10,043 bases of DNA, from the NCBI GenBank assembly GCA_029263945.1, contig JARIDM010000250.1, positions 1 through 10,043 on the forward strand, given 5' to 3'. The notes under the pieces are model-generated. The model worked only from the letters and a program-made list of their open reading frames with translations. It ran no database searches and had not been told where the DNA came from. A program made the position numbers and the translations under genes. Each line of letters opens with the position of its first letter. Position 1 is the stretch's first letter. Below, piece after piece: positions 1 to 6,480 of this stretch. This DNA comes from Sporosarcina sp. (GTDB lineage Bacteria > Bacillota > Bacilli > Bacillales_A > Planococcaceae).

Positions 1-1311
1 ATTACGTGAACCTGTAAGAACTTGTGCAATCATTGTTTTACCAAAACGCTGGCCCATTCTGATAATGCATGAAAGTACTTTTTGAACATCTTCTGTCACA
101 TCCGAGCTTTCTCGTGTATCGGTACAATTTGCGCACCTGCCACAATCAACTACATTTTCTTCCCCAAAGTAAGAAATAATAAATTTTTGTAAACACATCT
201 CTGTATGACAATAGTCAATCATTGACTGCAGTTTTTCAAGCTCCATTGGAATTCTTGACTCATCCTGAGATTGGTCAATTAAAAAACGCTGTGTTTGTAC
301 ATCTTGCGATGAAAATAACAACGTACACTCACTGTCCAACCCGTCTCGTCCAGCACGACCTGCCTCTTGATAATAACTTTCCATATTTCTCGGCATTTGA
401 TAGTGAATCACATACCTTATATTACTTTTATCGATGCCCATTCCAAAAGCATTGGTTGCGACCATCACCGTAACCTCATCATTTAAAAATTGATCTTGAC
501 CTTCTTGGCGCATCGTATCAGAAAGTCCTGCATGATATTTTGCCACGCGCACACCATTTTTTTGAAGTGTGTCATGAACTTGATCGACGGCTTTTCGCGT
601 TGCCGCATAAATGATTCCTGCTTCTCCTTCGTTTTTCTTCACATAATCCTTAACGAACTTATCCCTATTTTGTCCTTTGATCGCTGAGAATGTTAAATTG
701 GCTCTTTCAAAACCAGTCATCACCGTATTCTTTTCACTAATCCCAAGTTGATCACAAATGTCTTCCCGAACGGCAGGCGTCGCTGTTGCAGTTAATGCAA
801 GGATCACTGGTTTTTCATGAAATAGAGAGACCATGTGCCGGATGTTGCGATAACTTGGACGGAAGTCATGTCCCCACTGCGATATACAATGTGCCTCATC
901 GATTGCCACCATAGAGATATTCATTAATTGAAGACGATTGGTAAACGAAGGAGAATCTAATCGTTCCGGCGCAATATAAAGAAGTCTGTATTCCCCTCGA
1001 ATGGTTGCCTCCATCGTCAACTGATACTCTTCTGCCGACATTGTACTATTGATATAGGCCGCTGAGATACCAACCTCATGAAGTGCGTCTACTTGGTCTT
1101 TCATCAATGAAATGAGTGGCGATATGACAAGTACTGTGCCGTCCATAACTAGTGCGGGCACTTGATAACAAACAGATTTCCCGCCACCTGTTGGCATCAC
1201 GCATAAGGAATCTTTTTCGTTCAGTACATTTGTAATTACGTTTTCTTGTCCTGTTCGAAAAGAATTATAACCAAAATAATCTTGTAAAACCTTTGTTGCA
1301 GCAGTTAACAT
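1..1311 (-). CDS. recQ: RecQ-family ATP-dependent DNA helicase, C-terminal end cut off by the window
   Basis: RecQ is a 3'-to-5' superfamily 2 DNA helicase that unwinds recombination and replication intermediates in the cytoplasm. The frame is open without a stop from ATG 1311 to base 1 (437 codons). Visible in order: Walker A TGGGKS (residues 41-46), motif II DEAH (138-141) followed by the RecQ-typical CISQWGHDFRP, motif III LTATA (173-177), motif V near VATNAFGMGIDK (284-295), motif VI QEAGRAGRDG (315-324). The zinc-binding cysteines C373, C390, C393 and C396 (CGRCANC) and the start of the RQC winged helix follow. All catalytic motifs are intact. The rest of RQC and any HRDC domain lie outside, so RecQ and the shorter RecS type cannot be told apart by length. 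The ribosome binding site AAAGGGG lies about 9 nt before the ATG; another ATG four bases upstream is in a different frame. A terminator separates it from the upstream gene, but no clear own promoter was found. Confidence 0.97.
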   Translation of the reverse strand, partial: MLTAATKVLQDYFGYNSFRTGQENVITNVLNEKDSLCVMPTGGGKSVCYQVPALVMDGTVLVISPLISLMKDQVDALHEVGISAAYINSTMSAEEYQLTMEATIRGEYRLLYIAPERLDSPSFTNRLQLMNISMVAIDEAHCISQWGHDFRPSYRNIRHMVSLFHEKPVILALTATATPAVREDICDQLGISEKNTVMTGFERANLTFSAIKGQNRDKFVKDYVKKNEGEAGIIYAATRKAVDQVHDTLQKNGVRVAKYHAGLSDTMRQEGQDQFLNDEVTVMVATNAFGMGIDKSNIRYVIHYQMPRNMESYYQEAGRAGRDGLDSECTLLFSSQDVQTQRFLIDQSQDESRIPMELEKLQSMIDYCHTEMCLQKFIISYFGEENVVDCGRCANCTDTRESSDVTEDVQKVLSCIIRMGQRFGKTMIAQVLTGSRN

Positions 1312-1345
1312 TCATAACGCCCCTTTTAGTTAGATTAAGCTCAAA

Positions 1346-1369
1346 AAAACGCCTAATAATAGGCGTTTT
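1346..1369 (-). terminator. Rho-independent terminator after the hemerythrin-like gene
   Basis: A perfect 10-bp inverted repeat (AAAACGCCTA / TAGGCGTTTT) encloses a 4-nt loop. On the minus strand the stem runs into seven T residues, and it lies 8-31 nt past the stop codon at 1377. The A-rich left arm means it could also work weakly on the plus strand. It should insulate recQ from upstream transcription. Confidence 0.85.
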
Positions 1370-1376
1370 CAAGTAG

Positions 1377-1799
1377 TTATTCTGTAAATAATAAACGTTC
1401 CTCGTCACGACTATGAATTTCATTGACAACCATAAGCGCATGAAATTTATGAAGCACATTTGGACTAAGCCCTTCTGTTTCACGTAAGGTTTTAATGTCC
1501 TGCACTATGATACGCATAAGGTCATGGTCTCGTGTGAGCATGATGATTTGGTCTTGAAGTTCAGGATTTTCTTCTGCAATCTCTTTATAAAAACCACTTT
1601 CTTCAGCATCTGCATGACTGATTACACGCGTTTCCCAGTAGACGATTAAATCATCTGCGGCTAATTGGGCTGTTTCTAGTTCACCTTGGCGTAAATGATC
1701 CATCATATCTGTCGTTTTCATCACAGCTCCAGAAAGTCCACCTTCATGAATAGCACGGTGTGAATGCAATTGTTTTAATGCTGGTCCTGACATCGTCAT
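1377..1799 (-). CDS. Hemerythrin-like HHE-domain protein
   Basis: A 140-residue, all-helical soluble protein with the histidine/glutamate pattern of the hemerythrin HHE cation-binding family, which carries a di-iron centre in a four-helix bundle. Candidate ligands are H14 and H18 (SHRAIHEGG), H62 and E66 (SHADAEE), H92 (RDHDLM), H120, and H129 with D132/E133 (EIHSRDEE). In the family such proteins bind O2 or NO, or take part in iron and oxidative-stress handling; which applies here cannot be read from sequence. The ribosome binding site GGAGAGG is just upstream. Spacing allows the ATG at 1799 or the third codon, ATG 1793 (MSGPALKQ...). A terminator follows; the DUF368 gene is 67 bp upstream with no terminator between, so read-through from it is possible. 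Confidence 0.85.
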   Translation of the reverse strand: MTMSGPALKQLHSHRAIHEGGLSGAVMKTTDMMDHLRQGELETAQLAADDLIVYWETRVISHADAEESGFYKEIAEENPELQDQIIMLTRDHDLMRIIVQDIKTLRETEGLSPNVLHKFHALMVVNEIHSRDEERLLFTE

Positions 1800-1866
1800 C
1801 TTCCTCTCCAGTAAACTTTATACTTCTAGAATACCAGAAGCCTATCATTTTTGGAATGAAATTAAA

Positions 1867-2691
1867 TTAATGTTGATCTTCACTCGTTTCAAAAGAGCCA
1901 AAAAGACTCGCTACAAGTAACCCAATGAACAGGGTGAGAAAACTCATCACTAACACAGTACCATCACTGGGAAGACCAGGAAACACGACAAAAATAGAGC
2001 CAGTAATTAAACCCATAATAACAGCGAATGTAACAAATCTAAAATGGTTCAATAAATGACTAATTGCTCGACTACTAACAATAAAGCCCATGACAACACC
2101 TGCACCTACAACAGCAATAATCGGTAAATTTAAATTTGACAGTGCACCGATTACAGTAGAATAAACGCCCAATAACAATAAAATAAAAGAGCCACTAATT
2201 CCTGGCAACAACATGGCCATACTTCCTGCCCATCCAGCTAAAAACAACCCAATCGCATTTGTCGCTGTTAACTTTGTAATCATAATGCTTTCTATTGGAC
2301 TAATAAAAGCCAGTGAAGCGACCGCACCACCAACGATTATAATCATTAAATAATGTACAAATGTAAAATTCTTTTTAATATTCACTTGTTTTCCAATTAA
2401 CGGTAATACACCAATAATTAACCCCAAAAAGAAGAATTGTGTCTGTACTTGATAATGTTTCAATAAATATTCAATCACTCGACTAAAAAAGATAAAAGTT
2501 GCACCCATACCAATTCCTAATGGCAATAAAAAACCAATATATCTTTTCCAATCCTTGCTGAAAAATCCATTTATAGATTGTAATAGTTCATCATAAATAC
2601 CTAGGATTAAAGCAATTGTTCCACCGCTCACACCCGGTATTAAATCGCTAACCCCCATAAAGAAGCCGCGATATAAATTTCTCCACTGCAT
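1867..2691 (-). CDS. popT: DUF368 membrane protein, PopT-type polyprenyl-phosphate translocase
   Basis: A 274-residue polytopic inner-membrane protein of the DUF368 family. Members characterised under the name PopT return undecaprenyl phosphate, the lipid carrier of peptidoglycan and wall polymers, across the cytoplasmic membrane. The family signature is the inverted internal repeat seen here: SDLIPGVSGGTIALILGIY (residues 15-33) and LLPGISGSFILLLLGVYS (161-178). Each half is followed by more hydrophobic segments, about eight in all. The length is typical and the C-terminus is short and polar (ETSEDQH). The ribosome binding site GGAGGAAC ends about 6 nt before ATG 2691. Two promoters are visible upstream (extended -10 at 2727-2735; -35/-10 pair at 2799-2828). 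No terminator separates it from the hemerythrin-like gene. Family assignment is firm; the transport role is transferred from family work. Confidence 0.9.
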   Translation of the reverse strand: MQWRNLYRGFFMGVSDLIPGVSGGTIALILGIYDELLQSINGFFSKDWKRYIGFLLPLGIGMGATFIFFSRVIEYLLKHYQVQTQFFFLGLIIGVLPLIGKQVNIKKNFTFVHYLMIIIVGGAVASLAFISPIESIMITKLTATNAIGLFLAGWAGSMAMLLPGISGSFILLLLGVYSTVIGALSNLNLPIIAVVGAGVVMGFIVSSRAISHLLNHFRFVTFAVIMGLITGSIFVVFPGLPSDGTVLVMSFLTLFIGLLVASLFGSFETSEDQH

Positions 2692-2726
2692 AATAACTGT
2701 TCCTCCATTTTGAGTTCAATGTTTAC

Positions 2727-2735
2727 ATTATACCA
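2727..2735 (-). promoter_or_regulatory. Extended -10 promoter, proximal, for the DUF368 gene
   Basis: The minus strand reads TGGTATAAT, a perfect TGnTATAAT extended -10. It ends 35 bp before the ATG at 2691, and start would fall near 2720, just ahead of the GGAGG site. No good -35 lies 17 bp upstream (only A-rich sequence), as expected for extended -10 promoters. Confidence 0.65.
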
Positions 2736-2798
2736 TCTTACTATATATTTTTTTGTATAAAAAGTGTCTGATTCTTTAATCTTATCTATCAAGGACTT

Positions 2799-2828
2799 AT
2801 TATACCCCAAAAGGTTGCAAACACTCAA
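2799..2828 (-). promoter_or_regulatory. Distal sigma-A-type promoter for the DUF368 gene
   Basis: On the minus strand, -35 TTGAGT (2823-2828) is followed by an 18-bp spacer and -10 TATAAT (2799-2804). Transcription would start near 2792 and give an untranslated leader of about 100 nt. An imperfect inverted repeat (GCTTCCGTT / AACGAAGC, 2832-2854) sits directly upstream of the -35 and might be a regulator site. Confidence 0.55.
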
Positions 2829-2887
2829 GACGCTTCCGTTCATTCTAACGAAGCAGTTAATTATTTGTGTTTTTTCAAAGAAAACAA

Positions 2888-2925
2888 TGAGCGTTTAAAC
2901 AGATTTCTATCTGTTTAAACGCTCA
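2888..2925 (-). terminator. Terminator-like perfect 17-bp hairpin after the PadR/HAAS operon
   Basis: Perfect 17-bp arms (TGAGCGTTTAAACAGAT and its complement) with a 4-nt loop TTCT. It lies 65 bp past the stop of the HAAS-domain gene. On the minus strand the stem is followed by the T-rich TTGTTTTCTTT; on the plus strand by a weaker AATAATTTG. The best reading is a minus-strand terminator that separates this operon from the DUF368 promoters. Confidence 0.7.
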
Positions 2926-2989
2926 ATAATTTGCTAGCTATTAATCTCTAATTTTTTCAGACTTTTAGTGGCTAAACATCACAGATACG

Positions 2990-3754
2990 TTATTTTATTT
3001 TCGACTTTTCAAGCATACTCCAAATCCCTAAATAAATAATAAGCCCACCTAAAGTAGCAATTGAACTAATGATTAGTTGGGTTTCATATTGAAGTGGAGT
3101 TAAACTTAGTACATAATCAGGTATCGTTAACAATGCTAAAATAATCATGAGTAGCCAGGTTTTTGCCCAGATCGACATGCCAATTAGAAATAGAGTTGTC
3201 ACGACGACAATGATTAAGCTTCCTACATATCCAAATTGAATGAGTGGAGTCTCAATGATTTTATCTAATAAGCGCAACCCAACATATAAAACCATCGGCA
3301 AAATACCAATACTAAAGATTAAGAACCACCGCTTCATAGTTGAGTGTTTCATCGTCGTAATCGATTTGAAGCCAACAACAATTGTCATCAAGAATATCGT
3401 TACTATGAAAATATGTCCAATAATCTCTAAAATTGAATAGGATAAGTTCCCATTCATTACGTCCGTAAAAATGATAAATGAGAATGAACCTAATATAATG
3501 AGACATATATATTTTACCCAGGCTTTATAATCTACATCCATCTCTTTAGATATCATTTCCATATAGGCTTTTGGTGATTTTCCGACAACGTTTTCAATTG
3601 ATTTACCTTCTTTCTCGGCCTCTATTAAATGGGTCTCTAGTTCATCCATAATTTCTTGGATTTCCATTTCTTTTTTTCCATTAGAAAACAAATAGATGCG
3701 TAGATTTTCTAAGAATTCGCGACTTCTTTTTGAAAGTATAGGTTTATTTTTCAA
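2990..3754 (-). CDS. HAAS-domain membrane protein paired with PadR regulator
   Basis: A 254-residue protein. Residues 1-75 are a soluble helical domain of the HAAS (HTH-associated alpha-helical signalling) type: LSKRSREFLENLRIYL, then a charged helix MDELETHLIEAEKEGKSIENVVGKSP. Six hydrophobic segments follow at about 80-99, 108-130, 143-162, 173-196, 198-217 and 226-247, ending in a basic tail. In Firmicutes, HAAS-domain membrane proteins are commonly encoded beside PadR regulators and are thought to sense or relay a membrane signal to them; no enzymatic residues are evident. The start overlaps the end of padR by 11 bp, with its ribosome binding site (AAAAGGAGAGG) inside padR, so translation is probably coupled. 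A strong hairpin follows. The pairing with PadR is what I see; the signalling role is inference. Confidence 0.85.
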   Translation of the reverse strand: MKNKPILSKRSREFLENLRIYLFSNGKKEMEIQEIMDELETHLIEAEKEGKSIENVVGKSPKAYMEMISKEMDVDYKAWVKYICLIILGSFSFIIFTDVMNGNLSYSILEIIGHIFIVTIFLMTIVVGFKSITTMKHSTMKRWFLIFSIGILPMVLYVGLRLLDKIIETPLIQFGYVGSLIIVVVTTLFLIGMSIWAKTWLLMIILALLTIPDYVLSLTPLQYETQLIISSIATLGGLIIYLGIWSMLEKSKIK

Positions 3755-4097
3755 TCATGTCCTCTCCTTTTACATCTTTTTCATGCTGTAATACGCTGTT
3801 AACATTTTTCTGCAAATGATTCCAACGCTTAGTGAACGCTGCTAATTCTTTTTCTCCTTTAGGTGTTAGTGAGTAGTATTTTCTTTTTGGTCCAGCCGAT
3901 GACTTTTTTAGTTTAGAAGTCACCCATTCTTCTTTTTGCATTCGCATTAATAATGGATAAATCGTCCCTTCACTAAATGATTCAAATCCGTATTGGCCTA
4001 ACTTTTCTGCCAATTCATATCCATAAACTTCTTTATTTTTTATAATTGCCAACAAACAGCCATCGATAATTCCTTTTAGCATTTGGGTTGAGGACAA
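3744..4097 (-). CDS. PadR-family transcriptional regulator with TTG start
   Basis: A 117-residue winged-helix repressor. It begins SSTQMLKGIIDGCLLAII, has the recognition-helix region YGYELAEKL...FSEGTIYPLLMRMQKEEWV, and the wing GPKRKYYSLTPKGEKEL, all hallmarks of PadR. A C-terminal helix follows for dimerisation. The start is set by the ribosome binding site AAAGGAGT (4107-4114): it lies 9 nt before TTG 4097 but abuts the ATG at 4106 with no spacing. The frame stays open up to 4181, but those residues do not resemble PadR and overlap the promoter. It overlaps the HAAS-domain gene downstream. PadR proteins usually repress their own operon, and a candidate palindrome lies just downstream of the -10. 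The effector is unknown. Confidence 0.93.
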   Translation of the reverse strand: MSSTQMLKGIIDGCLLAIIKNKEVYGYELAEKLGQYGFESFSEGTIYPLLMRMQKEEWVTSKLKKSSAGPKRKYYSLTPKGEKELAAFTKRWNHLQKNVNSVLQHEKDVKGEDMIEK

Positions 4098-4155
4098 ATA
4101 AATCATACTCCTTTCAATACCATGTAATACAAGTGTTATGCTTATGAAAATAGGG

Positions 4156-4198
4156 TAATGTCTACATAAATTATACTTCAAGCTATCTTGTTATGCAA
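4156..4198 (-). promoter_or_regulatory. padR promoter with candidate PadR operator
   Basis: On the minus strand, -35 TTGCAT (4193-4198), a 17-bp spacer, -10 TATAAT (4170-4175). Immediately after the -10, at the expected start site, lies the near-palindrome TTATGTAGACATTA (4156-4169), with ATGT/ACAT half-sites like those in known PadR operators but with a shorter spacing. Its position suits autorepression. The leader to the TTG start is about 65 nt. Confidence 0.55.
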
Positions 4199-4215
4199 GT
4201 TACTGTCTTGGAAAT

Positions 4216-4247
4216 AAAAAAGACCCAAGATATGATCATCAAGGGTC
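4216..4247 (-). terminator. Terminator after the epimerase-like gene
   Basis: Fourteen bases past the stop codon, the minus strand forms GACCC...GGGTC with an inner GAT/ATC pairing across a TT/TT mismatch (4222-4247), then TTTTTTATTTCC. It separates the epimerase gene from the padR promoter. Confidence 0.7.
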
Positions 4248-4260
4248 AATCATTTTCAAG

Positions 4261-5232
4261 TTATTTTATGCACTCTTTTATTGTTTCTTTAATACTCTCT
4301 CTAATATCTTGTTTATTATACTTTAAAATTGGCATTGTATCTTCTGGATCAATATAAGCATCCCGATTTTGAATTTCAGCAATTAAAGCATTATGAATGC
4401 CTTGCTCTTTACCTGATGCTGCAATCTTTTCATCAAGTTTTGCGTACGCTGGTTTCATTTGTTCGAGTGGAACAACTTGAATAACGGTATCTTTTTGCCC
4501 CAATACATCTGCAATAATCCGGAAAAATTCTTCATGTTTCATATTTGTATCGGAAATTGCGTACCTTCCACCGTGTTTTCCGTGCTCAATTGCACCCACA
4601 GTTGCCTCAGCTACTTGTTTTACAGTGACCATCGCAGTTCCACCTGCTAAGACGGGCACGAAATCTTTCCCTTGAATTTGCGGTAAGAACATTTCCCATA
4701 ATGGCTTTCGCCCAGGCATCGTTCCAAATATATAAGGTAAGCGAATGGACATCACATCCATTTCTCCTTCGCCCTCCATGATCCCAATCTCTTCTTGTAG
4801 TAAACGAGTACGTGGATAGGCTTGCTCAGTTGCTAATTTTAAATCCGTCCATTTTTCAGCAAAATGCGAGAAATAAGAACCATAAATTATAAACTTCTTA
4901 ATCCCTGCTTCTCTTGCAAGACGTGCAATGCGTTGGGTTGGAATTACGTTCTCCTGATAGAAAAAACGATTCGCTGGTGCTTCTGGTGTCGTTCTTTCAT
5001 CAGCTCCAGCTGCATAAATAAATACGTCTTTTCCTTTTAATACAGTTCGTATTTCATTATCTGTCATTTCGTTAATATTTCCTAATGAGCATTCAACTTC
5101 TTTTGGGAGTAAATCTTCTGTCGGCATCGGTGGTAATGCAATTGTAGACACCTGATACCCTCTATCCAGTAACTCTCTAACAGTGTGATACCCCAGTAGT
5201 CCTGTGCCACCCAATATAAATACGTTTTTCAT
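4261..5232 (-). CDS. NAD(P)-dependent epimerase/dehydratase-like protein (extended/atypical SDR)
   Basis: A 323-residue cytoplasmic protein with an N-terminal Rossmann fold: dinucleotide-binding GGTGLLG (residues 8-14), DVFIYAAGAD (69-78, the usual NAD-contact strand), KKFIIYGSY (112-120) and RLPYIFG (164-170), all in the order seen in extended short-chain dehydrogenases. The usual catalytic YxxxK is not clear: the best-placed candidate is Y139-PRT-R143, with arginine replacing lysine, so it may be an atypical SDR or a redox-sensing, NmrA-like variant. Substrate is unknown. ATG 5232 is preceded by AGGAGG at good spacing. It is a single transcription unit: promoter at 5293-5298, terminator at 4216-4247. 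A symmetric regulator site lies upstream of the weak -35. Confidence 0.85.
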   Translation of the reverse strand: MKNVFILGGTGLLGYHTVRELLDRGYQVSTIALPPMPTEDLLPKEVECSLGNINEMTDNEIRTVLKGKDVFIYAAGADERTTPEAPANRFFYQENVIPTQRIARLAREAGIKKFIIYGSYFSHFAEKWTDLKLATEQAYPRTRLLQEEIGIMEGEGEMDVMSIRLPYIFGTMPGRKPLWEMFLPQIQGKDFVPVLAGGTAMVTVKQVAEATVGAIEHGKHGGRYAISDTNMKHEEFFRIIADVLGQKDTVIQVVPLEQMKPAYAKLDEKIAASGKEQGIHNALIAEIQNRDAYIDPEDTMPILKYNKQDIRESIKETIKECIK

Positions 5233-5250
5233 TAAGAAAACCTCCTAATC

Positions 5251-5285
5251 GATTGTGTACCTTTAATGATGTAGTAGATTGTGTA
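5251..5285. repeat. Direct repeat pair GATTGTGTA in the epimerase leader
   Basis: GATTGTGTA occurs at 5251-5259 and 5277-5285, 26 bp apart, each followed by (TA)CCT. The upstream copy begins right after the predicted transcription start of the epimerase gene, so these could be half-sites of a regulator or simply chance in an AT-rich leader. Confidence 0.4.
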
Positions 5286-5292
5286 TACCTGT

Positions 5293-5298
5293 ATTATA
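5293..5298 (-). promoter_or_regulatory. -10 element of the epimerase promoter
   Basis: The minus strand reads GTATAATACAGG, a perfect TATAAT. The predicted start is A at 5286, giving a leader of about 54 nt. The hexamer 17 bp upstream (CGGTTT) is a poor -35, as is usual in promoters that need an activator. Confidence 0.55.
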
Positions 5299-5336
5299 CT
5301 TCATAATTACGACTCAAACCGCATTAAATAAATACA

Positions 5337-5358
5337 CTTTGTGAACTTTTTCACAAAG
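5337..5358. promoter_or_regulatory. Perfect palindrome matching CRP/FNR and Rex operator consensus
   Basis: CTTTGTGAA-CTTT-TTCACAAAG: 9-bp perfect arms around 4 bp. It fits TGTGA-N6-TCACA (CRP/FNR family) and the Rex form TTGTGAA-N4-TTCACAA exactly. Its centre (5347.5) is 61.5 bp upstream of the predicted epimerase start, the class I activator position for CRP/FNR proteins. It could also serve a lost plus-strand gene. Confidence 0.65.
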
Positions 5359-5562
5359 ATGCATATCAATGCTTTATAGATTTATATGTTTCTATGTACA
5401 CAGTAAGGAGAATACGTGATTTATCGACTCCCTAATTTATAACAAGTACTACATTACCGATTGGGTGCCGTTGGTGGTGTTTCTTTTAAACATCACCTTC
5501 ATCCTTATTCAAGTAAATTACTTTTATTATTTTGGTTTGTTATACTATATATTCTCTAGATT
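5359..5562. other. Gene-poor stretch with eroded start signals and a weak hairpin
   Basis: No gene is supported. A plus-strand ribosome binding site AAGGAG (5405-5410) precedes GTG 5416 at 5 nt, but the frame closes after eight codons (5442). An imperfect inverted repeat GGTGGTGTTT / AAACATCACC (5473-5497, one G-T pair) lacks a T tract on either strand. The rest is AT-rich with no coding pattern. It may be the remains of a gene once read divergently from the epimerase. Confidence 0.35.
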
Positions 5563-5970
5563 TTATAATTCTTCCTCATCCCCATTTGTATAGATCACGT
5601 GGACCTTATCTTTCGTCTTTCCGTTCTTTTGAACTTTTTCTTTATCAATTACTCCCCAACCACCGATTTCCTTTGGACGATTTGTTGTATACATATAATC
5701 AAATTTTACAAATTCACCATTTATATTCGTCATCTTTACAAACATGTCGTAAAATCCAGTCATTTTTGTATACTCGCTCCATTCAAATTCTACAGATTTT
5801 ATATCCGCAAAAGTTTCTTTCAGTGCAACTACAGACATTCTCTCCGCTTCAAGCTTCTCTTCTTCTGCTTTTTGCTCTTTAGTATTTTGGTGGTCCATAT
5901 ATATTTTCCCAACAACACCTGCAAGCAGTATTACACCGATAACGATCAACAAATTCTTTTTAAGCTGCAT
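5563..5970 (-). CDS. Small membrane-anchored protein, paralogue copy 1
   Basis: A 135-residue protein of a family I cannot name. One hydrophobic segment (about residues 7-21) after a KK start suggests an N-terminal membrane anchor with the rest outside; there is no lipobox cysteine. A highly charged helical stretch (27-60: KEQKAEEEKLEAER... KETFADIKS) may form a coiled coil. The C-terminal half looks beta-rich (MTGFYDMFVKMTNINGEFVKFDY) and ends in KDKVHVIYTNGDEEEL. The ribosome binding site AAAGGA sits about 8 nt before ATG 5970. It is about 64% identical by hand count (87/135) to the next copy upstream, offset by exactly 570 bp. A TATAAT at 6075-6080 may be its promoter, but the leader would be about 100 nt. 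No strong terminator follows. Function unknown. Confidence 0.8.
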   Translation of the reverse strand: MQLKKNLLIVIGVILLAGVVGKIYMDHQNTKEQKAEEEKLEAERMSVVALKETFADIKSVEFEWSEYTKMTGFYDMFVKMTNINGEFVKFDYMYTTNRPKEIGGWGVIDKEKVQKNGKTKDKVHVIYTNGDEEEL

Positions 5971-6480
5971 AAGTTAATCCTTTCTTAGCTTTTTCCAATA
6001 AAATTCAATAATGGCGTTTAGATGAATACATGATTTTTGATTACTTTTATTTTGAATGATTTGAAATTCTCACAATTATAATCTGTAAATATAACATTAA
6101 AATTAAAACTTCATAAAAGTAATCAGACTACTTCATATGTCTTCTTTACTACCGTCAGAGTACGTTACTTCAACTTTACTTTTCGTCTTACCAGGTATTT
6201 GAACTTTCTCTTCATCGACGACTGACCAAGCAGCAATTTCAGACGGATGATTAGTTGAAAATGAGTAATCGAAATTTACTGAGTTCTCACTCTTACTTGT
6301 CATTTTAACGTTCATATCATAATAACCTGTCATTGTTGTATACCCAGTTCCTTCAAATTCTAAAGATTTTATATCCGCAAAAGTTTCCTTCAGTGCAACT
6401 ACAGACATTCTCTCCGCTTCAAGCTTCTGCTCTTCTGCTTTTTGCTCTTTAACGTTTTGGTGGTCCATATACATTTTCCC
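5791..6480. repeat. High-identity block shared by the two paralogues
   Basis: Bases 5791-5910 and 6361-6480 match at 112 of 120 positions by hand count, including a 65-bp stretch with one difference. The 60 bp just beyond (5731-5790 against 6301-6360) match at 44 of 60, and the distal C-terminal coding parts fall lower. Third-codon positions are conserved too, which points to gene conversion or recent recombination as well as selection. Confidence 0.7.

Noticed and set aside
222..687. Plus-strand open frames opposite recQ
   Set aside because: They lie antisense to an intact RecQ frame with all helicase motifs and show no ribosome binding site or protein character.
1265..1483. Minus-strand frame bridging recQ and the hemerythrin-like gene
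   Set aside because: It is out of frame with both, crosses a strong terminator, and has no recognisable content.
2640..2843. 67-codon minus-strand frame covering the DUF368 promoters
   Set aside because: It contains both promoter elements and the DUF368 ribosome binding site, with no start signal of its own.
5473..5497. Inverted repeat GGTGGTGTTT / AAACATCACC as a terminator or T-box part
   Set aside because: No T tract on either strand, and none of the T-box sequence around it; left as an unexplained weak hairpin.
5532..5988. Plus-strand frames opposite paralogue copy 1
   Set aside because: Shadows of a gene with a good ribosome binding site and a clear paralogue; their composition is that of antisense AT-rich coding DNA.
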